Assembly (NCBI GenBank): GCA_029237695.1
Contig: CM055278.1
Coordinates: 72,283,188-72,347,187 of the forward strand
Length of the DNA stretch: 64,000 bases
From: Conchocele bisecta
Lineage: Eukaryota; Mollusca; Bivalvia; Lucinida; Thyasiridae
Direction of reading: 5' to 3'
The position numbers and the translations under genes are program-made. Of this stretch, positions 39,964 to 52,535 are shown piece by piece; positions within the stretch are counted from its first letter, which is position 1, and each line of letters opens with the position of its first letter. The notes beneath the pieces are model-generated. The model did not search any database. It was not told the origin of the DNA and saw only the letters and a program-made list of their open reading frames with translations.

Positions 39964-40040
39964 TTATGAAAATTACCTTCAAAAAGTGCAGATCCTGATG
40001 AGACGGCTCGTTACGAGCCGGCTCATCTGGATCTGCACTG
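39964..40040. repeat. Palindrome GCAGATCC...GGATCTGC
   Basis: ~50-bp foldback centred on CGGCTCGTTACGAGCCG. Confidence 0.75.
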
Positions 40041-40449
40041 ATTGCATAAACCGCTATAGCGGATTTTCGGTTTTAAAGGGTTAACTTCGAAACGTAGATA
40101 CGAGGTCTAAGGTTCTTAATTTCATCTATAAGCGAAGCAGAAACGAAATAGACGAAACAAAATGACACTAATAAGTCACCATGGAAAATTATATCGAAAA
40201 ATGAAGTTAAATTCATAAAATGCTTTATTAGTATTGAGGTGATTGAGCTATTTCTAGCATAATCGTGATTGTTTTATTGTTAAGAAATATACTACATTAT
40301 CTAATCCTATGAGACTTATAACGTAATAATTTACTCCCGTGTGATGTGTCTGCAAGCACGCCAACACCAAAGTAAGTATTATTTGATAGATTCCTTAATA
40401 TGCAACGGATTTTGATAAAATATCGCAGCAAACGCGTCTTTATGAACCG

Positions 40450-40605
40450 CAGTTTGGTGGTATCGAGACTTCGGCACATAATTATGTCGTTTTTACGAAG
40501 AATCGATTTCCGTGTCAGTATTTGTCAGTAAACACGGAAGTCGATTCTTCGCAAAAACGACAGACGTTTGGGCTGAAGTCTCGATACCACCAAAATGCAG
40601 CGTAA
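40450..40605. repeat. Foldback, arms ~70 bp
   Basis: TTTGGTGGTATCGAGACTTC near 40451 pairs with GAAGTCTCGATACCACCAAA near 40576, and GAAGAATCGATTTCCGTGT with ACACGGAAGTCGATTCTTC. Confidence 0.8.
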
Positions 40606-41035
40606 AAAGACTTTTTATCCCGTCAACACAGTGCGTATGTGCCGTGAAACACGGTGCCGTGAAACATTTTTGATATCCAGTCAATTTGTAGGTGTTGACG
40701 GGATAAATAGAATAGTATGTTAGTGCCGTGAATGGGAAAAAATATCTGGCGCGGCACGGAAACAGGATGTGCTCGGCAGAGCCTCGCCCACCCCGTTTCC
40801 TGAGCCTTGCCAGATATTTTTTCCCATTCACGGCACTAACCTACTATTCTCTATCTATTTTCCTTATTTCTGAACCAAAATATATGTTGTGACCACTCAT
40901 TTGAACCGTTTCGGCGAGACTGTTGAAATGAGTGGTCACAACATATACTTCTGATGAGAAATAAAGAAATTCTTGAGCCTTGCCGGATATTTTTTCCCAT
41001 TCACGGCACTAACCTACTATTCTCTATTGATGCGC
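40606..41035 (+). repeat. Repeat with CCCATTCACGGCACTAAC ends
   Basis: GTGCCGTGAATGGGAAAAAA and its complement flank a GC-rich centre. A second foldback (40879-40950) interrupts it, then TTTTTCCCATTCACGGCACT repeats at 40990. A fragment recurs at 61640-61870. Confidence 0.7.
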
Positions 41036-41319
41036 CATGTCATCAAAATCCGTTGCATAATAAGGACAATATAAAGGAATACGTATCCTGAATCGGAGGC
41101 GCTTCTGGAAGTTTCAGTAATTGTTGTTGTTGTTGTTGTTGTAACCACGTGAGCATGCACCTTGACTATTATAATGTTAAGCACACTCCACTCTAACGTA
41201 CATATAATAAGGGATCGTACTTAGTTATTTTCCTTCGCAAATATATCTATAGAAATCCGATCATATGGTTTATTTTATAATATAAAAAATAAGAATATGC
41301 CTTCTTTTTATTTTGTGAA

Positions 41320-41775
41320 ATTCGGTCAACTATTGATTACTACGAAAAGTGTGTTTTCTATGTGGTTTTAGCATTGGGAAAAAGAGCTGCATCAGCAGAA
41401 GGAGAAGTTGAAAATAGAAAACTTTTGGAAATTGATTCTGAAATCTGGCTAGATAGCTTGGAAACCTAAGAAAACAAATGTTAAATTTTGAAAAATGGTC
41501 CACTATTTCGAAATCAGAAACCAATTTCCCCATGTTAAATCCCCAGATACATATTAACTATGTATGTCTATGGGGATTTAACATGGAGAGCGAATTTGGT
41601 GGAAATTGTTGTGGTTTTGTTTGTAATACAATCAATATTGGACGAAAGTTAACAAAATAGAAAGAAGGCTCATTCTTCAATTTTGCTAAAATGTAATATT
41701 ATTAAAAAGCTATTGTTTATACATTGTGGAAATAGCCATACTATTTGGGCAAGTTTCGTGAAACAGACAGTAGGG
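41320..41775 (+). repeat. CCCCATGTTAAATCCCC foldback element, copy 1
   Basis: Centre CATGTTAAATCCCCAGATAC... to its complement. Outer sequences are related to the copies at 44572-45078 and 60365-60964. Confidence 0.65.
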
Positions 41776-42587
41776 TCGATCTGAATTCAAAATTACCAAT
41801 ATCTGACGTGTTTAGTTGAATGATCCAACAAAACGTTACATAATGACGTCGGTATAATAATGTGACAGGTCCGTGCTCTTTTCAACGAAAACATCATTAT
41901 GCATGTGCGACTTGAAATCGCCACTAGATGCTCAGAAACGTTGATAATATGGGCAAGATTAACGCAGGCTGTTGTGTAAAGCTTATGAAATCGGCTGACT
42001 TTACATTTAATGAGCATAGGCTGCATATGCAGCCTATGCTCAATAAATGTAAATCCATCAAATTACTTTAAAATGTAAAAATAAAATACCAGAAGGAATG
42101 CATGCAGTGCAGAGTGTCACAGCCACATACATTTGTAAACATGTTTGACGAGATGGACTATTTACATCTTTCCATATTTATACTTAGTACTATAATTATA
42201 TTATTGATATATTTAACCACACTCGTCATAACCCTTATGGTATACGTACTTTCGTTTACCATTGAAACACAATGGAACGTAAGACGTCAATATATTCCCA
42301 CATTGACGTCGCGTGAGTTCATATTGGTCAGTGTCCCAACTACGTTCCCCTCGTAAAATCGTTCCTTCTAAACCACCATTAATATCTGACGTATTTCACG
42401 TGGGACTGGACGTACGCATGGTGTGGAGGTGTGGGGGTAGTGGTGCGATGGATGCGTACGCCCTCCCCCATTAATCGGCCGAGGTCCGTCCGTTTTTAGC
42501 AACTGCAGCTCTTCGCGCCGTCAATACCGTACCCACCCCCACTATATAACTTCCTATGGGTCTGTGGAGCCAAGTACATCTGGGGGC

Positions 42588-43314
42588 TGTGTTTCACTAA
42601 ACTTCGTACGACTAAAATGTTCGTAAGTGCAAAATTATGATATTCTGTAAATTTCACATTAAAGGTACATACCCACTCAGTAGGCACAAACTGTTCTTTA
42701 TAGGAATTACACTATTCCACCAGTTCTAAAAATTACAAGTCCCCGCTATACAGATATAATCAGTTAGTAATATTTATTTTACTGATAGTGACTCGCGGTC
42801 GTATTAGGCTATTTAGGCTATTGCAAATGAGGCATGATATTTTTTAATTATTTATACCAATTAAATGCGTCACCTGAAAAAAATAATATTTTCGACAGAT
42901 TATAAAGTATGATCATTGCACATCTAATAAATAGTAATGTTCGTTAACATGTTAAGGAAACACTGTTATCGCCCCTGATATCAGTGTGACAATTTACGTC
43001 TGATATAAATAAAATGTATAATAATGTCAATCAATACGTGGGGCTGTGTGCGAGTTAAACTGGTAGCACTGGTGGAATAGTGACACAATTATACACTTAT
43101 GTAATTCCTATAAAGAACATGTTGTGCCTACTGAGTGGGCATGTACCTTTAACACTGTTGTCTTGTAAACAATTATTGGATTTACATTTATTGAGCATAG
43201 GCTACATATGCAGCCTATGCTCAATAAATGTAAATCCGTCAATTGAAATTTCCAGACTATCCTAAATTTGCACTTACGAACATTTTAGTCGTACGAAGTT
43301 TAGTGAAACAGGCC
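42588..43314 (+). repeat. CGTACGACTAAAATG MITE split by a TTAA element
   Basis: The host MITE reads ...TTTCACATTAA at 42664 and resumes with TTAACACTG near 43150, the uninterrupted sequence in other copies. Confidence 0.85.
42661..43155 (+). mobile_element. TTAA-targeting MITE (piggyBac-type signature)
   Basis: ~490 bp from TTAAAGGTACATACCCACTC to GCATGTACCTTTAA, TTAA at both ends. No transposase. Other copies: 58695-59196, 51735-52122 (one clear end), and 3'-end fragments at 32755-32852 and 35155-35245. Confidence 0.85.
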
Positions 43315-43489
43315 CCTGATACATAAGGATTGATAGTAACTTGTACTCTGCATTCACTAGATACATGTACACATGTCAGGGTACACCGGATTCAAAAGTA
43401 CGTTTTATTGATCAAACAACGTCAAATGACGTTATCGAATGACGTCGACGCAAAAAAATCCACAACATAGAACATTACCCGGCAAATAT

Positions 43490-44095
43490 TACACCACGGA
43501 GTGCGTTAAACGGTAAACTGCCCATGCAATCAACGTTTCTGAACATCTATTGACAACGTCCACTCCCAATCAAGCAGTTTGATTGGCTGAGCCTGAGCTA
43601 GCACATCTCAGGCTCAGTCACTCAAGCTGCTTGACTTCAAGCACAATGTTCAAGCACTTTGAAATAAAACAAATATATAATAAATATCGGCAAGATTAGC
43701 GCAGGTGGTATTGTACTGTCGTTCGATATCAAGTTTACCGCGCTAGTCTCGGAAATCTTGTCAATATTGCAAATGTGTTTTCATAAAATACTTGAATATT
43801 ATGTTTGAAAGTAAGCAGATTGATTGGCTGTGCCTGAGATGTGCTGCCAATCAATCTGCTTGATTGCGAATTGAGATCGCCAGTAGATGTTCAGAAACGT
43901 TGTCTTTGTAAGATTAACGCAGGCTACAGCTCAGGCACAGCCAATCAAACTACTTGTTTGCGAGTTGATATTGCCACAAGATGTTCGGAAACGTTGAATT
44001 CTTGGCAAGATTAACGCAGGCTACAGCTCAGGCACAGCCAATCAAACTGCTTGATTGCGAGTTGACATCTTGGCAAGATTAACACAGGTATATTG
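43490..44095 (+). repeat. Cluster of GCCTGCGTTAATC-family MITE copies
   Basis: One copy at 43490-43705, then a composite run with three GCAGGCTACAGCTCAGGCAC junctions (43745-44095). Confidence 0.75.
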
Positions 44096-44571
44096 GTAAT
44101 CTCAATTATCAGATTACACTGTTAAATATCTATAAATGCGTGGGGAAATCTTTGGTGGATTCGTTCCGATTTAATGACATTTACATGTAGGTAGCATTAA
44201 TGAACCACGTTGATGCGTGAAGTGAATTTATAGAAATCTTCGTAAGGACATTTTTTCTGTACGAAGTTTAGTGAAACGGTCCCCTGACTTCCTTGTTACG
44301 ACGTTATTCGTTTTCCGTTGCAGTGCTGACACAAGCTCAGCCAGTATTGTTTCAAACTGGTTGACATATAATAGATCGGCAACGAAATAGAGGAAATTTA
44401 ATCCGAAACCAAGACCTGCCACTAATCTGTTGAATATCGCATAATTATGCAAATGTTCGCATATTCTGCAGAATTAAGAGGCCTCAGAAATATTATATAT
44501 TTGCAAGAAGGGAGCGGCTGTTTAGTTGACTAGACCTGTCCACCGGTGTAGTTTCCGGTCTATGTGCATCA

Positions 44572-45078
44572 TGCAGACTACTGTCTGTTTCACGAAAGCT
44601 GCCCAAATTTTACGGCTATATAGATAATTCAAAAACAATATTTTTTTCGATAGTATTAAATTAAAGGAACATTTAAGAATGAGCCTTCTTTTTATTTCCT
44701 GAAATTTGGTCAAATATTGCGAAAACAAAATTTCCCCATGTTAAATCCCCATAGAAGATGTCTATGGGGATTTAACATGGGGACATTTTTTAGAATTCCA
44801 GAAATACTGGACCGATTTTTAAAATTTAACTTTTGTTTTCTTAGTTAGATCGTTTTTTGACTCCTCCCACACTGCCTTACCTCTTTTTCCCCCATGTTAA
44901 ATTCCCATAGACAAATCAATTTTTCGTAATAAAATCAATATTTGACCAAATTTCACGAAATAAAAAGAAGGCTCATTCTTAAATTTTCCTTTAATTTAAT
45001 ATTATCGAAAATAATATTGTTTTTGAATTGTCTATATAGCCGTAAAATTTGGGCAGCTTTCGTGAAACAGACTATAGT
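44572..45078 (+). repeat. CCCCATGTTAAATCCCC foldback element, copy 2
   Basis: Ends AGTCTGTTTCACGAAAGCTG and its complement; inner arms carry AAGAATGAGCCTTCTTTTTA; centre TCCCCATGTTAAATCCCCAT. Confidence 0.8.
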
Positions 45079-45079
45079 T

Positions 45080-45985
45080 TGTACCCAGAACTATTTAGTG
45101 GGCAGAGCTCTAGATAAGGTGCGTATTTGCGTATTTCCCGCACTTATTGCGCATAGATTATCGAAAGTGGGAGTACAAAATACTCACAGCAATGTGAAAA
45201 TACGCATTGAGTGGTGAAAATACTGTAATAAATTTGAAAATGTACTTAGTTGAGCTGCACGTGTTTTCTTTTCAGCTCAAATAAGTGATTTTTTACATTT
45301 GTTTTAGTTTTTATCATTTGTTCCCTGTTTGATAAGGAAGAACATCAAATTTAAATACGCATTGAATCTGAAATCTGGGGGTATAATACTTAGATTCTTT
45401 AACTTATCTGGAGCGCTGTAGTCGCTTTCTCAACCGGAAATACATACATGCGCGGTTGACGTAACTATGTATGTTATTTATGCATAGCGCGAAAAGGACT
45501 GACTTTTACATCAATATCACGAATCATCAGTCGAGAAATCTGCTTCATTGTGCTGAATGCCCATGTGGGTTTGTAGACGAAAACAAGTCAAGTATTCCTA
45601 TGAGCCAGAATCCCAGATGAAGCATAAAATGCAGGAGATATTCCGGCAATAAGCCGTGAACTGATATAATCTAGATGCCGCGCATGCATTATGCCGTTGA
45701 CCTTTCCTTGACCAGTACGTGGAAGCCAATTGAGGGATCGTACATGTAGCTAGCTATTTCATTCATTCATTTATTGTTACATGACTGCCGTTGTTTAACA
45801 CCGCTCACAGCCGTGTTCAAACGTAAAACGCGTGCTGTTTGACCATGGGGGGCTATAACCGTGTTTCCTATTTCCTATAACCTATTTATTCTCTGTATTT
45901 AGTTTTGATGTGCATTGATCATACTTTATAATCTGTTTAAAATATCATTGTTCAGTTAACTCATTTATTATAATTAGTATAATTA
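45080..45985. other. No recognised feature
   Basis: No supported gene. 45840-46000 resembles one end of the TTAA MITE family (TATAACCGTGTTTCCTAT, CATTGATCATACTTTATAAT). Confidence 0.5.
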
Positions 45986-46290
45986 CGGAAGCCCATTAGG
46001 GCACTTCACTTTTTTTTTTATCTTTTATTGAATTTTCGAGATCTCTTCTTGAATTTTCAAGATGTTTTTTTGAATTTTCAAGTTCTTTTCTTGAATTTTC
46101 AAGATCTTTTCTTGAAAATTCAAGAAAAGATCTTGAAAATTCAAGAAAATATCTTGAACTTTAAAAAACACATCTTGAAAATTCAAGAAAAGATCTTGAA
46201 AATTCAAGAAAAGAATTTGAAAATTCAAGAAAACATCTTGAATAAATGGAAATTAAAAAAAAATGAAATGACCCTAATGGGCTTCCGTAG
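45985..46290. repeat. Foldback built of TTCTTGAATTTTCAAGATC units
   Basis: Ends GGAAGCCCATTAGGG and complement. Each arm is 5-6 short units of the same self-complementary motif. Confidence 0.85.
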
Positions 46291-46364
46291 AAAGGAACGT
46301 AGTATTGTGTATATTTGAAATAAGACAGTAAACAGAGAGATAAACAAACGTGAGGGACAGACGG

Positions 46365-46366
<2 letters not shown>

Positions 46367-46411
<45 letters not shown>

Positions 46412-46460
46412 GAGACGACAAAGAGAGAGAGAAAGGAGAGAGAGAGAGAGAGCGAGAGAG
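46367..46460. repeat. (GA)n microsatellite
   Basis: AG dinucleotide runs with a few interruptions. Long Ser/Leu or Arg/Glu frames across it are artefacts. Confidence 0.95.
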
Positions 46461-46557
46461 TGGGGAGGGAGGGCTGAATGTGACAGACGGAGAGAGACAT
46501 TTTATCATTTGACACAGTTATTTTCCAGAATAGTACATCTATACTAAATATTCCTAC

Positions 46558-47152
46558 CTTTTTGTGTCGCTTTGATGCTCTGTAAAACTTCCTCCAGCTC
46601 ATCATCTGTCGCACCAGGCTTGGTGTAGACTATCTTGGTAAGGAAGTTATCCATGGAGAGTTTTATGAATACCACATTTCCCATATCCACCCAGTACTCG
46701 CTGAGCGTGGCTATAATTACGATCTCTTTCCAGCGAAAATGCTCCAGGACTTTAGACAAACCAGTAGCGGTTTGCTCAAATGCTGCTCCCATCGCCAGTA
46801 TCTTAGTATTGTCGTGATATGGTAATGGACTAAACGGCGATATGAACGGACGATTGAATAAGTCTGCGTATTTCAGTAGGCGTCGGTCAGTTGTATAATC
46901 AAGCGTGCCTATATACACGTCGATTGACGAGTTTCTGAACGCTGTCTCAATGTTGGATTGTCCAACGTCGCAGAATTTCAGAAGAGTGTATCTGGTGTCG
47001 GTCACCGGTTCAGCAGGAGTTATGTCTTGTGATATATTATCGCCGCAATCCTCGTAGAAGTATGCAATGGTAATGTGGTCGCTGGCACGTAAGCGTGATG
47101 GGTAGGAAAATGACAGGACTAAGTATAGTGCCAATTGTCCTACGCTACCCAT
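46558..47152 (-). CDS. First coding exon of an ANF-receptor-type (PBP1-like) ligand-binding protein
   Basis: 198 codons from ATG at 47152. A signal peptide (QLALYLVLSFSYPSRL) is followed by ITIAYFYEDC, DVYIGTLDYTTDRRLLKYAD, AMGAAFEQTATGLSKVLEHF and WKEIVIIATLSEYWVDMGN. The order of strands matches the N-terminal lobe of type I periplasmic-binding folds found in receptor guanylyl cyclases and related receptors. Possible N-glycosylation at NIS and NSS. The exon ends AAAAAG|GTAGG, a good 5' splice site at 46558/46557. Later exons (cyclase, kinase-like or channel domains) would lie further left on this strand and were not found. It may be a gene fragment. Confidence 0.65.
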
Positions 47153-47956
47153 TCTCCTATGGGAAAGAAGCGTAGCTGTAAATGTACACTTAAATAGTCA
47201 ATAGTTTTGCTGGACGAATTCGGCACAATTGTGGGATATTCTGATAGTTTTGCTTCCGTTTCTATAACCGCGTTGAGTGAACAATATGATAACGAGTAAC
47301 TTATGTCTGATTTTATCGACGATTCGTTTGGAGACGAAGATTCGCAGGCCAAGAACGCATCGTGTGATGACCTATTGCATGGAGTACAACAAATGGTTGA
47401 CTTCAGGTGTGCCTGTGTAGCGTTTGTGAGTACATGCAAGTTATTTGCAGAGGTAGATTCACAGGCGGTGTATTGTATTGCAGGATAACGGCACACGTGT
47501 AAGTCAGTTATAGACACTGCTGTATGCATTGTTTATATATCATTATAAGGTGGCATAGTCGTGTGACGGCTGGCATACCGAATCTATATAAATACGTCGT
47601 ATATAGTCAATTATATGTATAGGTAAGTAAATTAATGCTTCAGATATATCATAGCGTGCATTATTATTACCTCTACTGTTAAACTGGCTTCTGAGCAACC
47701 CATCATTTATACTATGCAACCGCTCTCCTTGTCTAGAATATCTCAACCATTTAAGTTCATGTGTGCATTCCATTCAGTAAGAAATCTTGCAATTGACATA
47801 CAGCACATACCTTGCCTATATGCGTCTCAGTGTATATTAGACTAATATAGAAAATGTGTTGGGCCTTTAATAGCCGATGGGTGTCATTAATTAGGAGACA
47901 TAGTTAGTTTTCGCATTCATATCGTGTGCTTATCCAATACTGCATAACTGACTAAC

Positions 47957-48061
47957 CGTTGGGGAAAAGGAAACTCTCCCATATTGCGGCACGACAAAAA
48001 CTGTATATGACATCTATCGGCGATGCGGATTGCCGCGCCTTCAGTAGTGTCGTTGTTCAGT
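47957..48061 (-). CDS. Possible internal exon (105 nt)
   Basis: Minus strand: acceptor TATATTTTCAG before ACTGAACAACGACACTAC, donor CAACG|GTTAGT. Encodes LNNDTTEGAAIRIADRCHIQ and on, in an open frame. A partly similar stretch with its own acceptor lies at 53450 (DTT....TDDVTHIQF). The gene is unknown to me. Confidence 0.3.
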
Positions 48062-48124
48062 CTGAAAATATAAAATACATTTATTTTAATGTGTGTCAAT
48101 TTTCTTATTTCAATATTATTAAAT

Positions 48125-48280
48125 AGCGTGGCTAAAATCAAGCAGCTTGATTGCTTGAGCCTGAGCTGTGCTACAGCTCAGGCTCAGGCAATCAAACTGC
48201 TTGATTGCGAGTTGGTATTGCCAATAGATGTTCAGAACCCGTGGTAATCTGGGAAAAATTGGCGCAGACGGTTGTGTACC
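48125..48280 (+). repeat. GCCTGCGTTAATC-family MITE copy
   Basis: Centre GAGCCTGAGCTGTGCTACAG plus complement. Confidence 0.75.
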
Positions 48281-48430
48281 GAGATAACGGGTGCTGATAT
48301 AAAGGCAAGGCTAGGAAACGCATATAGGAATTCCAAGGCTCGTCGAATATTGCGATTACCGCTATAGGTAGCCCATCACCATTGATTTATATAACCTCAC
48401 AATTAACCACAACTTTGGCTCTTCTCTATG

Positions 48431-48770
48431 GATCCCCACAGGGGACATGTATTTTTTTTTATTAATTCGTTCCCACGAAATAACAATTCGTTCCCTCACA
48501 TTTAACAATTTGTTCCCTCGAATTAACAATTCGTTCCCACGATATAACAATTCGTTCCCACGAATTAACAATTCGACGGAACGAATTGTTATTTCGTGGG
48601 AACGAATTGCTAAATTGAGGGAACGAATTTTTAATTCGTGGGGACGAATTGTTATGGGAAGGAATTGTTAAATTGAGGGAATGAATTGTTATTTCGTGGG
48701 AACGAATTGTTATTTCGTGTGAACGAATGAATAAAAAAGAATTATACGTCCCCTGCGGGACTCCGTACTT
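48431..48770. repeat. TTCGTTCCCACGAATTAAC foldback
   Basis: Ends in CCCCACAGGGGACAT / ACGTCCCCTGCGGGACTCCG. The arms are ~20-bp units with inverted orientation on each side of 48572. A second copy lies at 61130-61500. Confidence 0.85.
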
Positions 48771-48949
48771 CTCTGCTACTTTCCTTTTTACCAGAACATT
48801 CGCTCTGGTTATAGGACGATCTCCGTCGAAATCAAGACAAAACGACTTCACCAACACGGTTAAGCTCCCGGTTTTCGGAATATGGTTTATTCTTACACAT
48901 CCAAATTTTCCCAAAATCGGCACATTTTTGGCAAAACATAAGAATTGAA

Positions 48950-49640
48950 GCTGCTATGGTTACTATTCATCGTAAAAAATGAGTATTTAAATTTACTAAT
49001 TCGTGAATTAGTAATTAGAGGAATGAAAAACGTGTCAATTTCTGAAATTAGACAATGACAATTTAAGGATTATTTTCACCGGCCATGGATCTCCGGAACA
49101 ATTTGGTCTCAATTACATAAAAAGCTACGTCTCCCAACATGGTTGACTCCGATTGGTTGATGTCAGCAAGCTGTCCTGCTACTGGGTGTCAGTTGCAACA
49201 GTTTTGCAACGTGCTGCAGTCTAGCATTAGAACAAAATACAGTTACTGTAACATGCATTAGATCAAAATACTGAAAGTACTGAGACGAGGTTATCAATAT
49301 AGCTTTATTAATTTTTTGCCAAATAATAGTATTATAGTGGAAATTGTAGGTTACATGTATAGTATTATAGGTAATAATTTAACACACGAAATGGTTACAA
49401 TTGCTAAATCATTTAAGTAGAAAATGTATGTCAAGATCACATGCTATATGTCCTTTCATTATGTCAGGCTCTGGTTAGTATGAGCACTGTACGACCGCCA
49501 ATTATGTAATTAACTTACAATGCATCTCTGTCGACGTGACAATACGTGACAGTACTTTACGTGACCACGTCTGATATATAATGCCTTTACATACAGAATA
49601 CTAGCTACAATAATTCGCCTCCGATGTTATCTACGAGAGG
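48950..49640. other. No recognised feature
   Basis: AT-rich, with no supported gene or clear repeat. Confidence 0.5.
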
Positions 49641-49644
49641 TAAA

Positions 49645-50340
49645 AAACCCTTTACACAGAGGTGGCGACCGTTGAGAGACCGTTGAGCGATGAAAAAATG
49701 GCCAGTTCTCTCAACGATCTTTCAATGAGCGCCCAGCAATCGCCATGGTCTCTCAATGATCTCTCAATGATCTCAATGATATTCCAGTGATCTCCACGGT
49801 CGCCACGGTCTCCTCAACGTTTTGACTCGGTCCAAAACAATCTCTCAACGATCGCCGAGGGAAGCAATCTCTCAACGGTCTCTCAAGGAGCGCCCAAGGA
49901 GCGCTCAACGGTCTCACCGATCTCCCAATGATCTCTCAGGGATCTTTCAATGGACGCCATATTTTTCCACCCTGAAGGTAGAGATGTCTGAGAGATCAGT
50001 GAGGGATCGTTGAGCGTCCGATGAAAGACCAATGGAGTTAATTGAAAGACCTCGGTGGAGACCGCTGAGAGACCACAATTTCCACTTGAGAGATTGTTGA
50101 GCGTCCATTGAGAGATTCGGGAGAGATTTCCACGCCAAGGTCGCTCCAAGATCTCTATAGATCGCCATGACAGTTGGCCAATATTTGCATTTTGATCGCA
50201 CAACGAGCGCACAAGGATCTCCCAAGCATTTACACAGAAACGACTTTTTCGGGGCTTTGAGAGATCGTCGAGATATCGGGCCTATTTTGGATCGCTCAAT
50301 GGTCGCCCAACGATCTCCGTGTGTGTAAATGGGCCTTAAG
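49645..50340. repeat. Foldback of CTCTCAACGATCTCTC units
   Basis: Ends AACCCTTTACACAGAGGT and CTCCGTGTGTGTAAATGGGC. The interior has dozens of short TCTCAACG / CGTTGAGA motifs, so frames across it are repeat artefacts. Confidence 0.8.
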
Positions 50341-50754
50341 GAGCGGGATAGCAATTGTGTTTCGAACAGAATACATGACTACAGCATAGCATATTTGATA
50401 TCAAGTTTATCAGGCAATGCTAGGAAACCAGTAGGAATTCGTTGACTGATTATCAGTATACTTGTTTAATACCTACCATAATAAATCATCGTACATGTAA
50501 AATCCACTATTTTAACATGTTCGTGTTCTAATATGTTAGGCAGTAGTGTGTAGTGTATGTGTAGTTTAGTATATACGCGTTTCCAATAAATCTAAATACA
50601 TCACATATAACTGAAACACATACATCACTTATTACATATAGTCCCATGCACCGCGTTTACATCCTGCTTCAAAGGCTTTAATCCTGATGAATGTTCAACA
50701 GTACACGTATATCACTCTGACTTGCTACCTTATATAGTCGTCAGTCCGAGAAAA

Positions 50755-51500
50755 GGTAACTGACGACGCATACGACCAGCATAGCCCTGTGCATAAGCAG
50801 TATACGTACGTCACTTTTTTTTTTACTTTTTGTAATCATATATTTAAGGGTAGGAATTGGTTCGAGGACCTTCCAAAACCGGTCGTCGAGTTTGGAAGGT
50901 CCTCGAGCCAATTACTATGCGACCAGAATAGCCCCAGATCAGCCTGCGCATAAGCAGTATACGTATGCCACTCTGACATGCTGCCTTATATAGTCGTCAG
51001 TCCGAGAAAAGGTAACTGACGACGTATGCGACCAGCATAGCCCCAGATCAGCCTGCGCATAAGCAGTATACGTATGGCATTCAGACATGCTACCTTATAA
51101 AGTCGTCAGTCCGAGAAAATGTAACTGACGACGTATGCGACCAGCATAGCTCCAGATCAGCCTGCGCATAAGCAGTATACGTATGTCACTCTGACATGCT
51201 ACCTTAAAAAGTCGTCAGTCCGAGAAAAGGTAACTGATGACGTATGCGACCAGCATAGCCCCAGATCAGCCTGCGCATAAGCAGTATACGTATGGCACTC
51301 AGACATGCTACCTTATAAAGTCGTCAGTCCGATAAAAGGTAACTGACGACGTATGCGAACAGCATAGCTCCAGATCAGCCTGCGCATAAGCAGTATACGT
51401 ATGTCACTCTGACATGCTACCTTATAAAGTCGTCAGTCCGAGAAAAGCTAACTGACGACGTATGCGACAGCGCAGGCTGATCTGGGGCTATGCTGTTCGT
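50755..51500 (+). repeat. ~107-bp satellite array, about 6 units
   Basis: Units contain TATGCGACCAGCATAGCCCC, AGATCAGCCTGCGCATAAGC and AGTCGTCAGTCCGAGAAAAG. The last ends inverted (GCGCAGGCTGATCTGGGGCT). A palindrome (50868-50918, GGACCTTCCAAAACC / TTTGGAAGGTCC) separates the first unit. Confidence 0.9.
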
Positions 51501-51734
51501 CATCCAGTGATTCAGGCATGTTTAGTTTTCGCAGTAAACGGCTTGAATCAAATGAGTTATGGACATACTATGTGCGTAATTAACTTGATGAGCTCCAGAA
51601 CATAGAGTTACTAACAGTTGTCATAAGGCATAACAAAGAGAAAAAACACTAGGTATGGTGGGTAGGCTGACTCAGTAGATTATAATATAGGGAGATAGAT
51701 ACCCTATGTATACTTGATTGGTGTTATTATACAT

Positions 51735-52122
51735 TTTAATTCAGACGTAAATTCCCACACTGATATCAGGAGCGATAACCGTGTTTCCTTCAAATGTTAA
51801 CGGACATTAATATTTAGCACCTGTTTGTATTGTTTTGATGTGCAATAATCATACTTTTTAATCTGTTGAAAATAGATATTTTGTTCAGGTTACGCATTTA
51901 ATTAGTATAAATAATTAAAAGAGTTCATGCCTCATTTGCATATGAAAATAGCCTGATACCACCGCGAGTCACTATCATTAAAATAAATATTACTCAATGA
52001 TTATATTTGTATAGCGGCCACTCGTAAGTTTTAGAACTGGTGGAATAGTGACACAAGTATAAACTTATTTAAATCCTATAAAGAACAGTGTGTACCTACT
52101 GAGTGGGCATGTACCTTTAACA
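51735..52122 (+). repeat. TTAA-MITE family, truncated copy
   Basis: Right end GTGGGCATGTACCTTTAACA intact. The body has GCCTCATTTGCATATGAAAA, as at 59010. Confidence 0.75.
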
Positions 52123-52314
52123 GCTTGGCCAACATTAATGTACACACATGACGCCTGAAGCATACGAAGGATCGAAAATGAACATTTTTATTTTTAAATT
52201 GCCAAAACGTCTAGGGCCGGCGGCATATTCATGTGTATGGCCGTGCGGGTTGCTCGCATCACAAGACTGTTTAGGCCTAATAAGGAACAGTTCATCCACC
52301 GACACTCTTCATTT

Positions 52315-52535
52315 ACATGCACATCATCGCCGGCACTAATTTTGCCAATTGTTGTCAATGTATCTATTACACAATACTTGAATGTTGTGCTTAAATTCGA
52401 GTTGGCTGAGCCTGAGCTCTGCCACAGCTTAGGCACAGCCAATAAAACTGCATGGTTGCGAATTGAGATTGCGAATATGTTCAGAAACGTTGACATCTTG
52501 GCAATATTAACGCATGCGATGGTATACACATATGG
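52315..52535 (+). repeat. GCCTGCGTTAATC-family MITE copy
   Basis: Centre GAGCCTGAGCTCTGCCACAG. Confidence 0.7.

Noticed and set aside
46161..46614. Ser/Leu-rich frames
   Set aside because: Produced by the GA microsatellite.
50755..51500. Spaced repeats as a CRISPR array
   Set aside because: The sequence between repeats is the same in every unit, so it is a ~107-bp satellite.
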